From positions 9,733-73,732 of the forward strand of contig JBBDYG010000108.1 in the NCBI GenBank assembly GCA_040901765.1: a stretch of 64,000 nucleotides of DNA, written 5' to 3'. The position numbers and the translations under genes were made by a program. Positions 46,972 to 54,992 of this stretch are shown here, piece by piece. The stretch's first letter is position 1. Each line of letters opens with the position of its first letter. The DNA comes from JBBDYG01 sp040901765 (GTDB lineage Bacteria; Planctomycetota; Planctomycetia; Pirellulales; Lacipirellulaceae). The notes beneath the pieces were generated by a model that made no database searches, was not told the origin of the DNA, and saw only the letters and a list, made by a program, of their open reading frames with translations.

Positions 46972-48501
46972 TTACTTCACCGAGGCACTGCCGCGATAAA
47001 GACCTGCCAGTTGCGTCGCCGTTGGCGGACGAAAAAACCAACCAGTCAAATAGGTCACAAGCAAGCTTACCAAAAATGCGCCAGGCATGATCCACATAAA
47101 GGAGATTTCGTATTGGAACAGCCACTCGCTGAACGAAATTAGCAGGCTTGCCACAACCCCGGCAAAAAAGCCAATGACAACCGCCGCGGTGCCAACGTGT
47201 CGGAAAAAAATGCCGGCAAAGAAGAGCGCCCCCAGCGGGGCCACAAACAGGTGGTTGATGCGCTCCAGAAGATCGACCAGGTTCCAATCGGGTTTAGCAC
47301 TCATCAGCCGGATGATCGCCAGCGCCCCGACTATGGCAAACGTGCCGGCGACTGTTGCGAGAAAGCGCGACATGGCGAGGCTTGGTTCGGAACGTCTCGC
47401 CGTGGCTTGGGACGGGAGCAGATCGCTGACGATAACCGCCGAAATGGAGTTGATGCCCGAGCTAAGGCTCGACATTGCGGCCGCGAGCAGGGCCGCCAAC
47501 ATCAGGCCCGAGATGCCGGTCGGCAATTGGCCGGCCAAAAACTGCGGCAGCACGTCGTCTGCGTGGGCGGCGATGTCGCGTTGAAAAGCTTCAATCGGCA
47601 GGCCCGACGTTTGAAATCTAAAATAAAAGAGCGCGATCCCCACAACCATCAACAGCGACAGAACGCCCACGTTGGCCAGCGAAAAAATCACAAACGAGCG
47701 CTTTGCCGTGGCGGCCGACGGCGTGCTCAAATAACGCTGGGCCGCGACTTGATCCGCCCCATGCGTGCAAATGTTCCAGACATACATTTCGATCAGCATA
47801 CCGACGATCGTAATCCGCTGCGCCGGGTCGAGACTGAAGACCGGCACTTGCGCCCGTTCCGCGGAGGAGAAAGCGGACCACCACTCCATCGGACCGCTGC
47901 CAGTTTGGTAGGCGATGTAACAAGGAATGAATATAGCGCCGCCAAAGAGAATCAGGAACTGGGCGAAATCGGACCAGATCACCGCCCGCATCCCGCCCAT
48001 CGTCGTGTAACACACCGTCACAACTCCCATGGTGAGCACGAGGACGGGGAGAGGCCAGCCCGTCATCGGCCCGATCGCGCGCGAGGCGGTGTAAAGGATC
48101 AGCCCCATCCAGACGAGGCGGATAATCACAAAGACCCACGCCCCGAGCGTGCGGACGGAGGCATCGAACCGCTTTTCCAGGTAGTCGTAGACGCTGGTGA
48201 CCGGCAAGCGCATCAGCGACGGAATCACCACATAGAGGACCGTCGGAATAATGAATATGAATGCGAACAGGCTGGAGAAGAAGCCAATGCCGTGGCGGAT
48301 GGTTTCACCCGGAAGAGCCAGGTACGACATCGTCGAGAACAGCGTGGCAAACACGCTAATGCCCGCCAGCAGCGATGAAGCGCGCCGTCCGGCAAGGAAA
48401 TAATCGTCCGATGTTTTTTGCTCTTTGAAGAAAACGCCTAGCAGAAACAACCCAACGAAGTAGGCGCCGATGACGACGAAATCGAGAAGCTGTAGATGCA
48501 T
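46972..48501 (-). CDS. Sodium:solute symporter (SSS family), second copy
   Basis: 509 residues, about 13 membrane helices, starting LDFVVIGAYFVGLFLLGVFF. SSS signature: SDDYFLAGRRASSLLAGISV, FATLFSTMSYLALPGE, CYTTMGGMRAVIWSDFAQF, TGISGLMLAALLAAAMSSL then SSGINSISAVIVSDL. It differs clearly from the symporter at 37996. Members with this YLALPGE.. pattern include sugar and sialic-acid-type carriers, but specificity cannot be assigned. The gene lies in a run with BNR and kelch proteins upstream and an aminotransferase downstream, consistent with uptake of a released sugar or amino sugar. Confidence 0.92.
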   Translation of the reverse strand: MHLQLLDFVVIGAYFVGLFLLGVFFKEQKTSDDYFLAGRRASSLLAGISVFATLFSTMSYLALPGETIRHGIGFFSSLFAFIFIIPTVLYVVIPSLMRLPVTSVYDYLEKRFDASVRTLGAWVFVIIRLVWMGLILYTASRAIGPMTGWPLPVLVLTMGVVTVCYTTMGGMRAVIWSDFAQFLILFGGAIFIPCYIAYQTGSGPMEWWSAFSSAERAQVPVFSLDPAQRITIVGMLIEMYVWNICTHGADQVAAQRYLSTPSAATAKRSFVIFSLANVGVLSLLMVVGIALFYFRFQTSGLPIEAFQRDIAAHADDVLPQFLAGQLPTGISGLMLAALLAAAMSSLSSGINSISAVIVSDLLPSQATARRSEPSLAMSRFLATVAGTFAIVGALAIIRLMSAKPDWNLVDLLERINHLFVAPLGALFFAGIFFRHVGTAAVVIGFFAGVVASLLISFSEWLFQYEISFMWIMPGAFLVSLLVTYLTGWFFRPPTATQLAGLYRGSASVK

Positions 48502-48601
48502 CGCTATTTCCGTGCGAGGTTATCCATCCGCCCGCATCGTCAGGCCAAGTCCGTTGGCACTGAATCCGGACGCTAAGCAACGCGGACCCCGATTCTCGCC
48601 G

Positions 48602-49627
48602 TCATGCCCGCTCGCTGTCCAGACCGCGATTGAACCGTCGAGCAAAGCCTGCGCACCCAAGCGTTGCCAAGAGCACGAGCGCGGCCGAACCCGGCTCGGG
48701 GATTGCAGTGCTCCCGACCACCGCCGCCGAGCCACTTGCGCCGAAGTTCGCCTTCCAGAATTCGTAATCGGCCGCGTCGATGACTCCCATGCTCGTGCCG
48801 GTGTCATCGCCGTTGGCGCGCAGATCGATCATCGAGCCGCTCGTGTCGCGCCACACGGTGTAATCGGCGGCGTTGACGGTTCCATCTTCGTTATAGTCCC
48901 CGGGAATCGCCCCCGAGCCGAGTACATAGTCGATGACGAGCGTGGGGGCCGGTCGCGTTCCGTCCTCCATCGAGGTAATTCTTTGTAATTCGGTTACCCC
49001 GAAATTCTGCCGTACTTTGCCGTAAAACGTGATGAGTCCATCGGTGTCTTGCAGTATTAAATCGTGCAGATTTTGAGTTGCGAATGCGGCCTGAGTGGTG
49101 AAAAATCCAAACTGCCGTTGTGGCGGGCCGCTGGACGATGTATCGATGAATCCAACGAATCCTGATTCCTCCGGATCGCTGTAATAAAAAATCTCTTCAT
49201 TATTTGGATTCAGAAACTTCACGTCCTTATGGGTCGGGTCGAAGCCGACGCCGTCGTTCCAAGTATAAGTATCTGCACTTTCTGTATCGAAACTGTCAAA
49301 CACCCCGTACATGTAGTAGGTGAGGCTCAGGCCGGATGAAGAAGGGGAGCGAGTTAGCTTTAAGTCGATGGAATTAATGGAGGCGATATCCTGGCCGGTC
49401 AGGCCGTCGGGCAGTTGGAACTGAGCGTAAAAAAAGGTGAGTTGCTCGGCCGGTAGGTCGACGGCGCCGACCATCGTTGCCTCCAAGTCGCCGGTAGGAA
49501 TAGCGGCGTCCGGATCCAAAGCATCAACGGTGCTGTCGGCGACGGGCGTGAGCGTCAGCATGTCGGCGGTAGCCGCGGAGACGCCCAACGAAGACATCGT
49601 AACGATAAAAATGCATAGCCGTTTCAT
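48602..49627 (-). CDS. DNRLRE-like exported protein with dockerin and PEP-CTERM
   Basis: 341 residues with a signal peptide (LCIFIVTMSSLGVSAATA). The mature part (about 25-225) opens LTPVADSTVDALDPDAAIPT, with TYYMYGVFDSFDT and TYTWNDGVGFDP, like DNRLRE/carbohydrate-binding beta-sandwich domains (inference). A dockerin-like module follows (GDYNEDGTVNAADYTVWRDT..DAADYEFWKANF), then PEP-CTERM (IPEPGSAALVLLATLGCAGFARR) and a short tail. It is a close paralogue of the protein at 53774, which lacks the dockerin module. AAAGG lies before the ATG; it starts 38 bases after the kelch gene's stop. Probably a surface carbohydrate-binding protein. Confidence 0.85.
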   Translation of the reverse strand: MKRLCIFIVTMSSLGVSAATADMLTLTPVADSTVDALDPDAAIPTGDLEATMVGAVDLPAEQLTFFYAQFQLPDGLTGQDIASINSIDLKLTRSPSSSGLSLTYYMYGVFDSFDTESADTYTWNDGVGFDPTHKDVKFLNPNNEEIFYYSDPEESGFVGFIDTSSSGPPQRQFGFFTTQAAFATQNLHDLILQDTDGLITFYGKVRQNFGVTELQRITSMEDGTRPAPTLVIDYVLGSGAIPGDYNEDGTVNAADYTVWRDTSGSMIDLRANGDDTGTSMGVIDAADYEFWKANFGASGSAAVVGSTAIPEPGSAALVLLATLGCAGFARRFNRGLDSERA

Positions 49628-49665
49628 GGGTGGAAACCTTTCTTGAACGAATAGCGGGTTGCCTG

Positions 49666-50856
49666 TTAGTTTTCTGTCGTGGCGAGTGTCGTCGCGCGAG
49701 AGCGCGGACCGCGATCGTGGGGGGATAGACGAAGTCGATTAAACCTTGATGCGTTGTTCGTTGCAGTCTGTAGCAGTGCATCGACGCGGGCAACTTGCAC
49801 CAAGTCTGTTCGCGTGCGATAAGGCGAATCCTCGCCCGCGATGGCGAGCACCGCCGAATCGAGTGTCACGAGGCCGTGGTCGGCTACAGCCAGCCGCAAG
49901 GGTGCGGCGAACGTGAATTGATCTGCCTCGGTGTCGTACAGCAAGCAACGATTGCTTAGCAGAATGCGCGGCTTATCATCGGGCGTCTTGGCAAAGCTGG
50001 CCGCGTCTTCCACTCCACCTGCGATCAAGATGGACTTCTGGTTCAGTTGAACCGCCGAAGCATCGCGTAGTGGATAGGGTAGCGGATGGCGGGCGGACCA
50101 CTTCTTGCTTTGCAAGTCAAAGGACCACACCGAATCGCGCAATTCGAGGGCTTCATCGCCTCTCTGCACGGCGCCGCCGAACAAAAACAGTTTGCCGTCG
50201 GCCACGGCGACCGTGTGATAGCCGACCTCGCCATCGGGCGCGTGGCCAAGCTCCACCCAGGCAGCGTCGGTCTCCGCAGTATCCAGGGCCAGGACGGTTG
50301 GCGGCGGCGGAGCCGGACCGCCTGGCTCGCGCATCGCTATCTCATCGGTGACGGCGTAGATTGTGCCACCATGCGTTCCACCGCCGAGGGCGAAAAAGGG
50401 TCGAGGCAAATCGGGGCCGCGCTGCCAGCCGGCGGCAAAGTCGTCGGGAGAAATCCAATAGGTTTCGCGGAACGCGTTCTCGGCATCGCGCCCACCGATG
50501 GCGTAGATTCTGTCGTTGATGGAAACCGCCAACACCTGGCCCACATCGCGGGGATAGTCGGGCAATCGCTCCCATGCCGACGCGCCGGATGCAAGCCAGT
50601 ACACGTCCCGCACCCAACGCTTGCTTGGCTCGTCCTTTTCGGGCGAAATCCAATACGTTCCGCCGATCGTGATGACGCCCGTCGACCGCGCGGCGCACCC
50701 AAAGGCCGAGCACGACCGGGGAAGCACCGGGCCCCAATTCCAATCGGGCATGAGGTGGCTCCGATGCGTCTGCGCCGCGGCGTGAAGTGACAATGCTAGG
50801 CAAGCAGCCGAACTCGCCCCGATCATCATTCGCCGTAATTTGGGAAATATCGACAT
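49666..50856 (-). CDS. Kelch-repeat beta-propeller protein, mutarotase-like
   Basis: 396 residues from the ATG at 50856; a GTG six codons upstream is possible. Signal peptide FPKLRRMMIGASSAACLALS. Kelch-type blades are visible: GVITIGGTYWISPEK, RVWRD-like WVRDVYWL, VLAVSINDRIYAIGGRD, FALGGGTHGGTIYAVTDE, GYHTVAVADGKLFLFGGA, ASAVQLNQKSILIAGGVE. The group includes periplasmic N-acetylneuraminate mutarotase (NanM) and related proteins in sialic-acid loci. Because it lies beside a BNR protein and an SSS symporter, a sugar mutarotase or epimerase-type role is plausible. No catalytic residues are confirmed, and galactose-oxidase-like or purely binding roles remain possible. Confidence 0.8.
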   Translation of the reverse strand: MSIFPKLRRMMIGASSAACLALSLHAAAQTHRSHLMPDWNWGPVLPRSCSAFGCAARSTGVITIGGTYWISPEKDEPSKRWVRDVYWLASGASAWERLPDYPRDVGQVLAVSINDRIYAIGGRDAENAFRETYWISPDDFAAGWQRGPDLPRPFFALGGGTHGGTIYAVTDEIAMREPGGPAPPPPTVLALDTAETDAAWVELGHAPDGEVGYHTVAVADGKLFLFGGAVQRGDEALELRDSVWSFDLQSKKWSARHPLPYPLRDASAVQLNQKSILIAGGVEDAASFAKTPDDKPRILLSNRCLLYDTEADQFTFAAPLRLAVADHGLVTLDSAVLAIAGEDSPYRTRTDLVQVARVDALLQTATNNASRFNRLRLSPHDRGPRSRATTLATTEN

Positions 50857-50880
50857 CGACTGATTTCCGCTCACGTTGGC

Positions 50881-53760
50881 TTACCGCCGCGACGCGACCG
50901 GTTGATTCCCGTTTTCTGTTTTGACATCCACTTCGATTGCATCTACGAGCACCGATGCTTCGGATGCCGAACTACCAGCCAGCGACAACCGCAAATACGA
51001 GGGGCTGGCGCTCGCGCGCTGCTGGGAAATGCGATCGTGCTGCTTACCATCGAGCGTTAGGCGACAAATGCGTTTGTCGCAGTCCCACTGAAGTTCTAAA
51101 GTGATCCAGCGATCCGCCGGGGCATCGACGGAATTATTCGCCCGGTCGTTCGCCGCGAGCGTTCGCTGGAATAAACTATGATGCGGACTCTGCTCGTCGA
51201 ACGGTGGGGAAAAATGATCGGTCAGCTCGAGGCGTAATGGCGGCGAGTCCTTGGCCAAAAAAACGCGGGTCCGCAAGCTCCCTTGGCTGCCTTGCGGAAA
51301 GTTCCACACCGCCGTGGTTGGCCATTCGGCGTTTTGCTTCGTCAAGGAGAGAACTTTCGGCTGCCCCGTATCTGGATGCGATGTCACCGATACCCCGCGC
51401 GTGCCAAACGTCGACCACTCTGCCAGATCGGTAGAAAAATCCTCGCCCGCGGAGGTTACTTGCAACCAAGCCGGATCGAGCCGCCACAGGCTACGTCCCT
51501 CGCCGGTCTCGACCCACAGCGAGAAAAGCACCGATCCATCGTTCGTCACCGCGACGAACGGATACGATACGCCGTGATCGCCGGACGGCGGTGGTAGCGA
51601 GTCGCGATGCGGATCGCGGACAATTTCGCGACTGCCGCTCCACGTGCGGCCCTCGTCTGCGGAAACGGCGGCATGCAGAACGTGTCGCGATCCCTGCGCG
51701 TAGGGATGCCGCTGGCAATTGTTCCACAACAACAGGATCCGACCATCTGGTAGCCGAGCCAAGGCCGCGGGCGAGTCGGACGAGGTGATGTTTGTCGGTT
51801 CCAACGGGGACCACTCGGAGCCATCGTGCGAAAATGATTCGTAGAATCGACCCAACTGGGTGCGCAACAGCATCCACACGCGACCGTCGGCGAGCTGGAG
51901 CACCGCAGGCTCCACGCCGCCGTAGGACGACAGGTCCGGCGTAGCAACTCGTAAGGTGCTCGGCGAAACGAGCCACGTCTCGCCTTTGTCATCTGAATAG
52001 ATCGCGGTAGTATCAAACTGTCCGTGGTACGTGAACGCGGATGGTCCCTCGCCGCGGTTCGACCAGGAGCGGTTCACGAGATAGGAAACCGGCAGCACGA
52101 TGCGGCCATTTTCAAGTTGCGTTACCGACTGCAAGTCTGCCGCTCGGCCCTGCCAAATACTCCGGGGTGTGTTCCATCGGGTCCGCCGATCAAGTGACTT
52201 AACGTGCCAGATGTCGAGCCGCTGACGAGCGAGCGGTTCGTACGGAGATTTGCCGGAGATCGTGGGCCGCGGTCGCACCGCGCCGGTCCCCGCGTCGCAG
52301 AGCATGAACACGTGAACTTCGCCGTCGTGATCCACCATCACCACGTGGTATCCAAAACCGCCGGCTTCGGTTGGCAGGTCCACTAGTTGCTGCGGCTCGC
52401 CCCACGACCGACCCTCGTCGGTCGAATAGCATGCATAGATGTTTTGAGCATCCGGGGTCGGCGCCATCCCCGGCCCCTCATGGTTGATGAAATACAAAGC
52501 CCACGTGCCATCGGGCAGCACGGCCGGTTTGGGCATGACAGGAAAATGGGCCACTTTTTGGGGCGGCCGTGCTTCTTTTAGCACCGCTCCGGCGTCGTCG
52601 TTCGCCGCGGCCTCGTTGCCAACGACCCACTCGGGATCGAATCGCATGGCGCGAATGTCGCGGCCGTCCTTACGGGTCTGCTGGTAAACGACCAGAAGTT
52701 TGCCGTCGCCCGTCGGCGTGCAGCCCGGATACGAAACCTCAACCCCTTCCACGTCGGTGACTTCGCGCGGAGTGGTCCAAGTTCGGCAGCCGTCGAACGA
52801 GGCCGCAACGCAGAGCGGCCAGCGGTTCTGCGGTGAATTATTCCACACGGCAAGCACACCAGGCCGTTCACCATCGAATCGGCACAGAGAGGCCGGTGCG
52901 TTGTGACCCACGAGCGAAGTTGGCTCCGCCTTCGACCAGCTTCGCCCGCCATCCGTGCTGCGGCAACCATACAGATTCGTCAGTCCCGTGCGAGACAGCA
53001 TGAATATGGAACCGTCGTCACACTCGATCAGCGCCGGCTCGCACACGCCGTTGATCGCGCCAGCGGAATCGGCGGCTCTGCGCGTCGTAAGCTCGACGCT
53101 CTCCGATGCCGCCCAGGTCCGGCCCTCGTCGAACGACATCAACACGGCGTTGACCTCTTCCATTTCGCCTTCGCCATCAAGTCGCTTTCGCGGCCCGGTC
53201 TCAAGATTCTTCTCCCAGGTAAAACCCAGTAGCGCCGTGCCGTCCGCGGTGACGATGCCGTTATTCACTTTCCCGGAGGTATAGCGGCGGCCCATCGGAA
53301 TTTCGTAAGGCGGCGACCAACTCCGCGCGCCGTCGTCACTTCCCACCGCCATCGTGCGCGAAGTCGTGATCCCCGGTGTCGGCGGTGTGGTGGTCGCCGA
53401 CACAATCACCCGCTTTCCGATCACGATGATGCTGGGGTCGTAATCGTTGCCGTCGGGGGTGTCGATGAGCACCTCGGGACGCGACCAAGTGCTTCCGTGA
53501 TCATCCGACACGACGCCAACCAGATACACTTTTTCGTCGCGCTGGGGATCGTGCGCGGAATAAACGCACAACAAGCGATCATCATCGAGCCGCGCTATCG
53601 ACGGATAGGCGCAGACGTTAACTCCGTCCGGTGCCGGGAGCGTGAACCGCTCAGGTACATCGGCTGCGGCAGCGAGCGCCGCTGGCGGCTTACTCACCGC
53701 GGCGACCCAGCCAATTGCATAGCCGGCAAACTGAATCAGCGCTCGGGACGAAGCAGTCAC
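50881..53760 (-). CDS. Tandem BNR/sialidase-like double propeller with C-terminal beta-sandwich
   Basis: 959 residues from a GTG with GAGGA ten bases upstream, overlapping the previous stop. Signal peptide-like N-terminus (IQFAGYAIGWVAAVSKPPAA). Two six-bladed sialidase-like propellers (about 40-375 and 390-785) carry at least seven Asp boxes (SDDHGSTW, SFDEGRTW, STDGGRSW, STDEGRSW, SDDKGETW, SADEGRTW). The first-strand Arg motif of true sialidases (RIP) is replaced by YPSIARLDDDRLLCVYS. The C-terminal 170 residues are a concanavalin-like sandwich (WITLELQWDCDKRICRLTLDG). Exported; likely hydrolyses or binds a glycan, but ordinary sialidase activity is doubtful. It lies in the minus-strand gene run between a PEP-CTERM and a kelch gene. 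Confidence 0.87.
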   Translation of the reverse strand: MTASSRALIQFAGYAIGWVAAVSKPPAALAAAADVPERFTLPAPDGVNVCAYPSIARLDDDRLLCVYSAHDPQRDEKVYLVGVVSDDHGSTWSRPEVLIDTPDGNDYDPSIIVIGKRVIVSATTTPPTPGITTSRTMAVGSDDGARSWSPPYEIPMGRRYTSGKVNNGIVTADGTALLGFTWEKNLETGPRKRLDGEGEMEEVNAVLMSFDEGRTWAASESVELTTRRAADSAGAINGVCEPALIECDDGSIFMLSRTGLTNLYGCRSTDGGRSWSKAEPTSLVGHNAPASLCRFDGERPGVLAVWNNSPQNRWPLCVAASFDGCRTWTTPREVTDVEGVEVSYPGCTPTGDGKLLVVYQQTRKDGRDIRAMRFDPEWVVGNEAAANDDAGAVLKEARPPQKVAHFPVMPKPAVLPDGTWALYFINHEGPGMAPTPDAQNIYACYSTDEGRSWGEPQQLVDLPTEAGGFGYHVVMVDHDGEVHVFMLCDAGTGAVRPRPTISGKSPYEPLARQRLDIWHVKSLDRRTRWNTPRSIWQGRAADLQSVTQLENGRIVLPVSYLVNRSWSNRGEGPSAFTYHGQFDTTAIYSDDKGETWLVSPSTLRVATPDLSSYGGVEPAVLQLADGRVWMLLRTQLGRFYESFSHDGSEWSPLEPTNITSSDSPAALARLPDGRILLLWNNCQRHPYAQGSRHVLHAAVSADEGRTWSGSREIVRDPHRDSLPPPSGDHGVSYPFVAVTNDGSVLFSLWVETGEGRSLWRLDPAWLQVTSAGEDFSTDLAEWSTFGTRGVSVTSHPDTGQPKVLSLTKQNAEWPTTAVWNFPQGSQGSLRTRVFLAKDSPPLRLELTDHFSPPFDEQSPHHSLFQRTLAANDRANNSVDAPADRWITLELQWDCDKRICRLTLDGKQHDRISQQRASASPSYLRLSLAGSSASEASVLVDAIEVDVKTENGNQPVASRR

Positions 53761-53773
53761 TTCAGCTAAATCC

Positions 53774-54553
53774 TCACATGGCGAGTCGCTTAATTCGTCC
53801 GGTCAAGCACGCCAGACCGCAAGCCAACAGCAGCCACGCGCTGGGTTCGGGAATGCGCACGAAATCGAGCGTCAAGGTCGGCGCCGGGAAGTTGCCGTTT
53901 TCACGGGAGGCAAACGTGTTGAGAGCCGTTACCCCAAAATTCTGGCGTACGCCGACGTAAAACGTGAGACGGCCATCCGTATCGCTGAGAATGAGATTGT
54001 TAAGATTCGCGGCCGCGGTTGGCGATTGCGCGATACTCGAGAAGTTGAACGGTCCCGGTCCCCCGGCACCGGTGTCGATCGTTCCCACGAAGGCGGACTC
54101 CGCCGGATCGCTGTAGTAGCTGATTTCGTCGGCACCAAGGAACTTGACCAGATTGCGTGCCGGATCGAAACCGAGGCCGTCGTTCCAAGTTAACGTTTCG
54201 GCGTTTGCGGAATCCAAACCGTCGAAGATGCCATACACGTGATAGGTCAAGCTGAAGTTGGGGCCAGTTCGCGCCAGCGCCAGTTGCGCGGAATTGAGTT
54301 GCAAAATGTCCTGTCCGGTAAGACCACCGGGCAAATCGAACTGGGTGTAAAAGAAAGTGAGCTGAGTCGCGACCGTCTCGGGCGCTCCTTCTTTGGCCGC
54401 CACGATGTCGCCGGTGGGAAGAGCCGTCCCCGGCTGGTTGAGATCCACCACGCTATCGGCAACGGCCGTTGTGCTGACGACCTCCGCCGACGCCGGCGCG
54501 GCGCTCAGCAGGAGCGCAAGCCCGATAAATCCGAACCAATGCTGTTTGTTCAT
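53774..54553 (-). CDS. DNRLRE-like PEP-CTERM exported protein
   Basis: 259 residues, GGAGGG eight bases before the ATG. Signal peptide FGFIGLALLLSAAPASA. The body aligns by eye with the protein at 48602: VVSTTAVADSVVDLNQPGTA, LTFFYTQFDLPGGLTGQDI, TYHVYGIFDGLDSANAET, LTWNDGLGFDPARN, YYSDPAESAFVGTIDTG. It has no dockerin module and goes straight to PEP-CTERM (RIPEPSAWLLLACGLACLTG then RIKR). First gene of the minus-strand run and so closest to its promoter. Its TGA overlaps the ribosome site of the BNR gene, indicating coupled expression. Probable surface binding protein. Confidence 0.86.
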   Translation of the reverse strand: MNKQHWFGFIGLALLLSAAPASAEVVSTTAVADSVVDLNQPGTALPTGDIVAAKEGAPETVATQLTFFYTQFDLPGGLTGQDILQLNSAQLALARTGPNFSLTYHVYGIFDGLDSANAETLTWNDGLGFDPARNLVKFLGADEISYYSDPAESAFVGTIDTGAGGPGPFNFSSIAQSPTAAANLNNLILSDTDGRLTFYVGVRQNFGVTALNTFASRENGNFPAPTLTLDFVRIPEPSAWLLLACGLACLTGRIKRLAM

Positions 54554-54992
54554 GAGTCATCCCTCCGTTAAATTGCCTGCACGATGAAGAACCAGAACCC
54601 CTACCTAACCCCTATTCCAGTGATGTCGATGTGTTGCTATTCGACGGGGCGGGGCGACGCCCGAACGTCCCCGCCACCGCGTGTTTGCAGCAAAGCCACC
54701 CGCTTCGCCGACACTCGACTTCCGCCAGTTTTCGCCACCCCCCAACGAGCGGCTTTTTGGCGGATCGAGATTCATGGTACCCAAACTTTGTCATATGTCA
54801 ACTACAAAAGAAAAGAATTCGACGTTTTCTGCTCCTGACACCGGTTCTGGCGAAATTTCGCCGCCGACCATTGCTCGGAGTTTTGGCCGAGATTATCATG
54901 CGGAAGGGCTAAGTGGCCATCGTTAAGCCATTTGTCCTAATGGTAGAACCAAGTACCACCATCCGGCTCAATCACACGGGTTCGTGCGCGCC
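54554..54992. other. Divergent intergenic region of the BNR/FG-GAP genes
   Basis: 439 bases between two divergently transcribed gene runs; no credible gene. It must carry both promoters, but no clear -35/-10 pair was recognised. An imperfect 23-bp palindrome, ATGGT-N13-ACCAT (54940-54962), lies 30 bases before the ATG at 54993 and could be an operator (weak evidence). Confidence 0.4.

Noticed and set aside
47197..48378. 393-residue open frame on the plus strand
   Set aside because: Lies entirely antisense to the clear SSS symporter; His/Arg/Asp-rich composition and no domain. A GC-rich shadow frame.
50881..53760. Calling this gene nanH / a true sialidase
   Set aside because: Asp boxes define the fold only; the Arg motif is missing and no sialic-acid catabolic genes are nearby.
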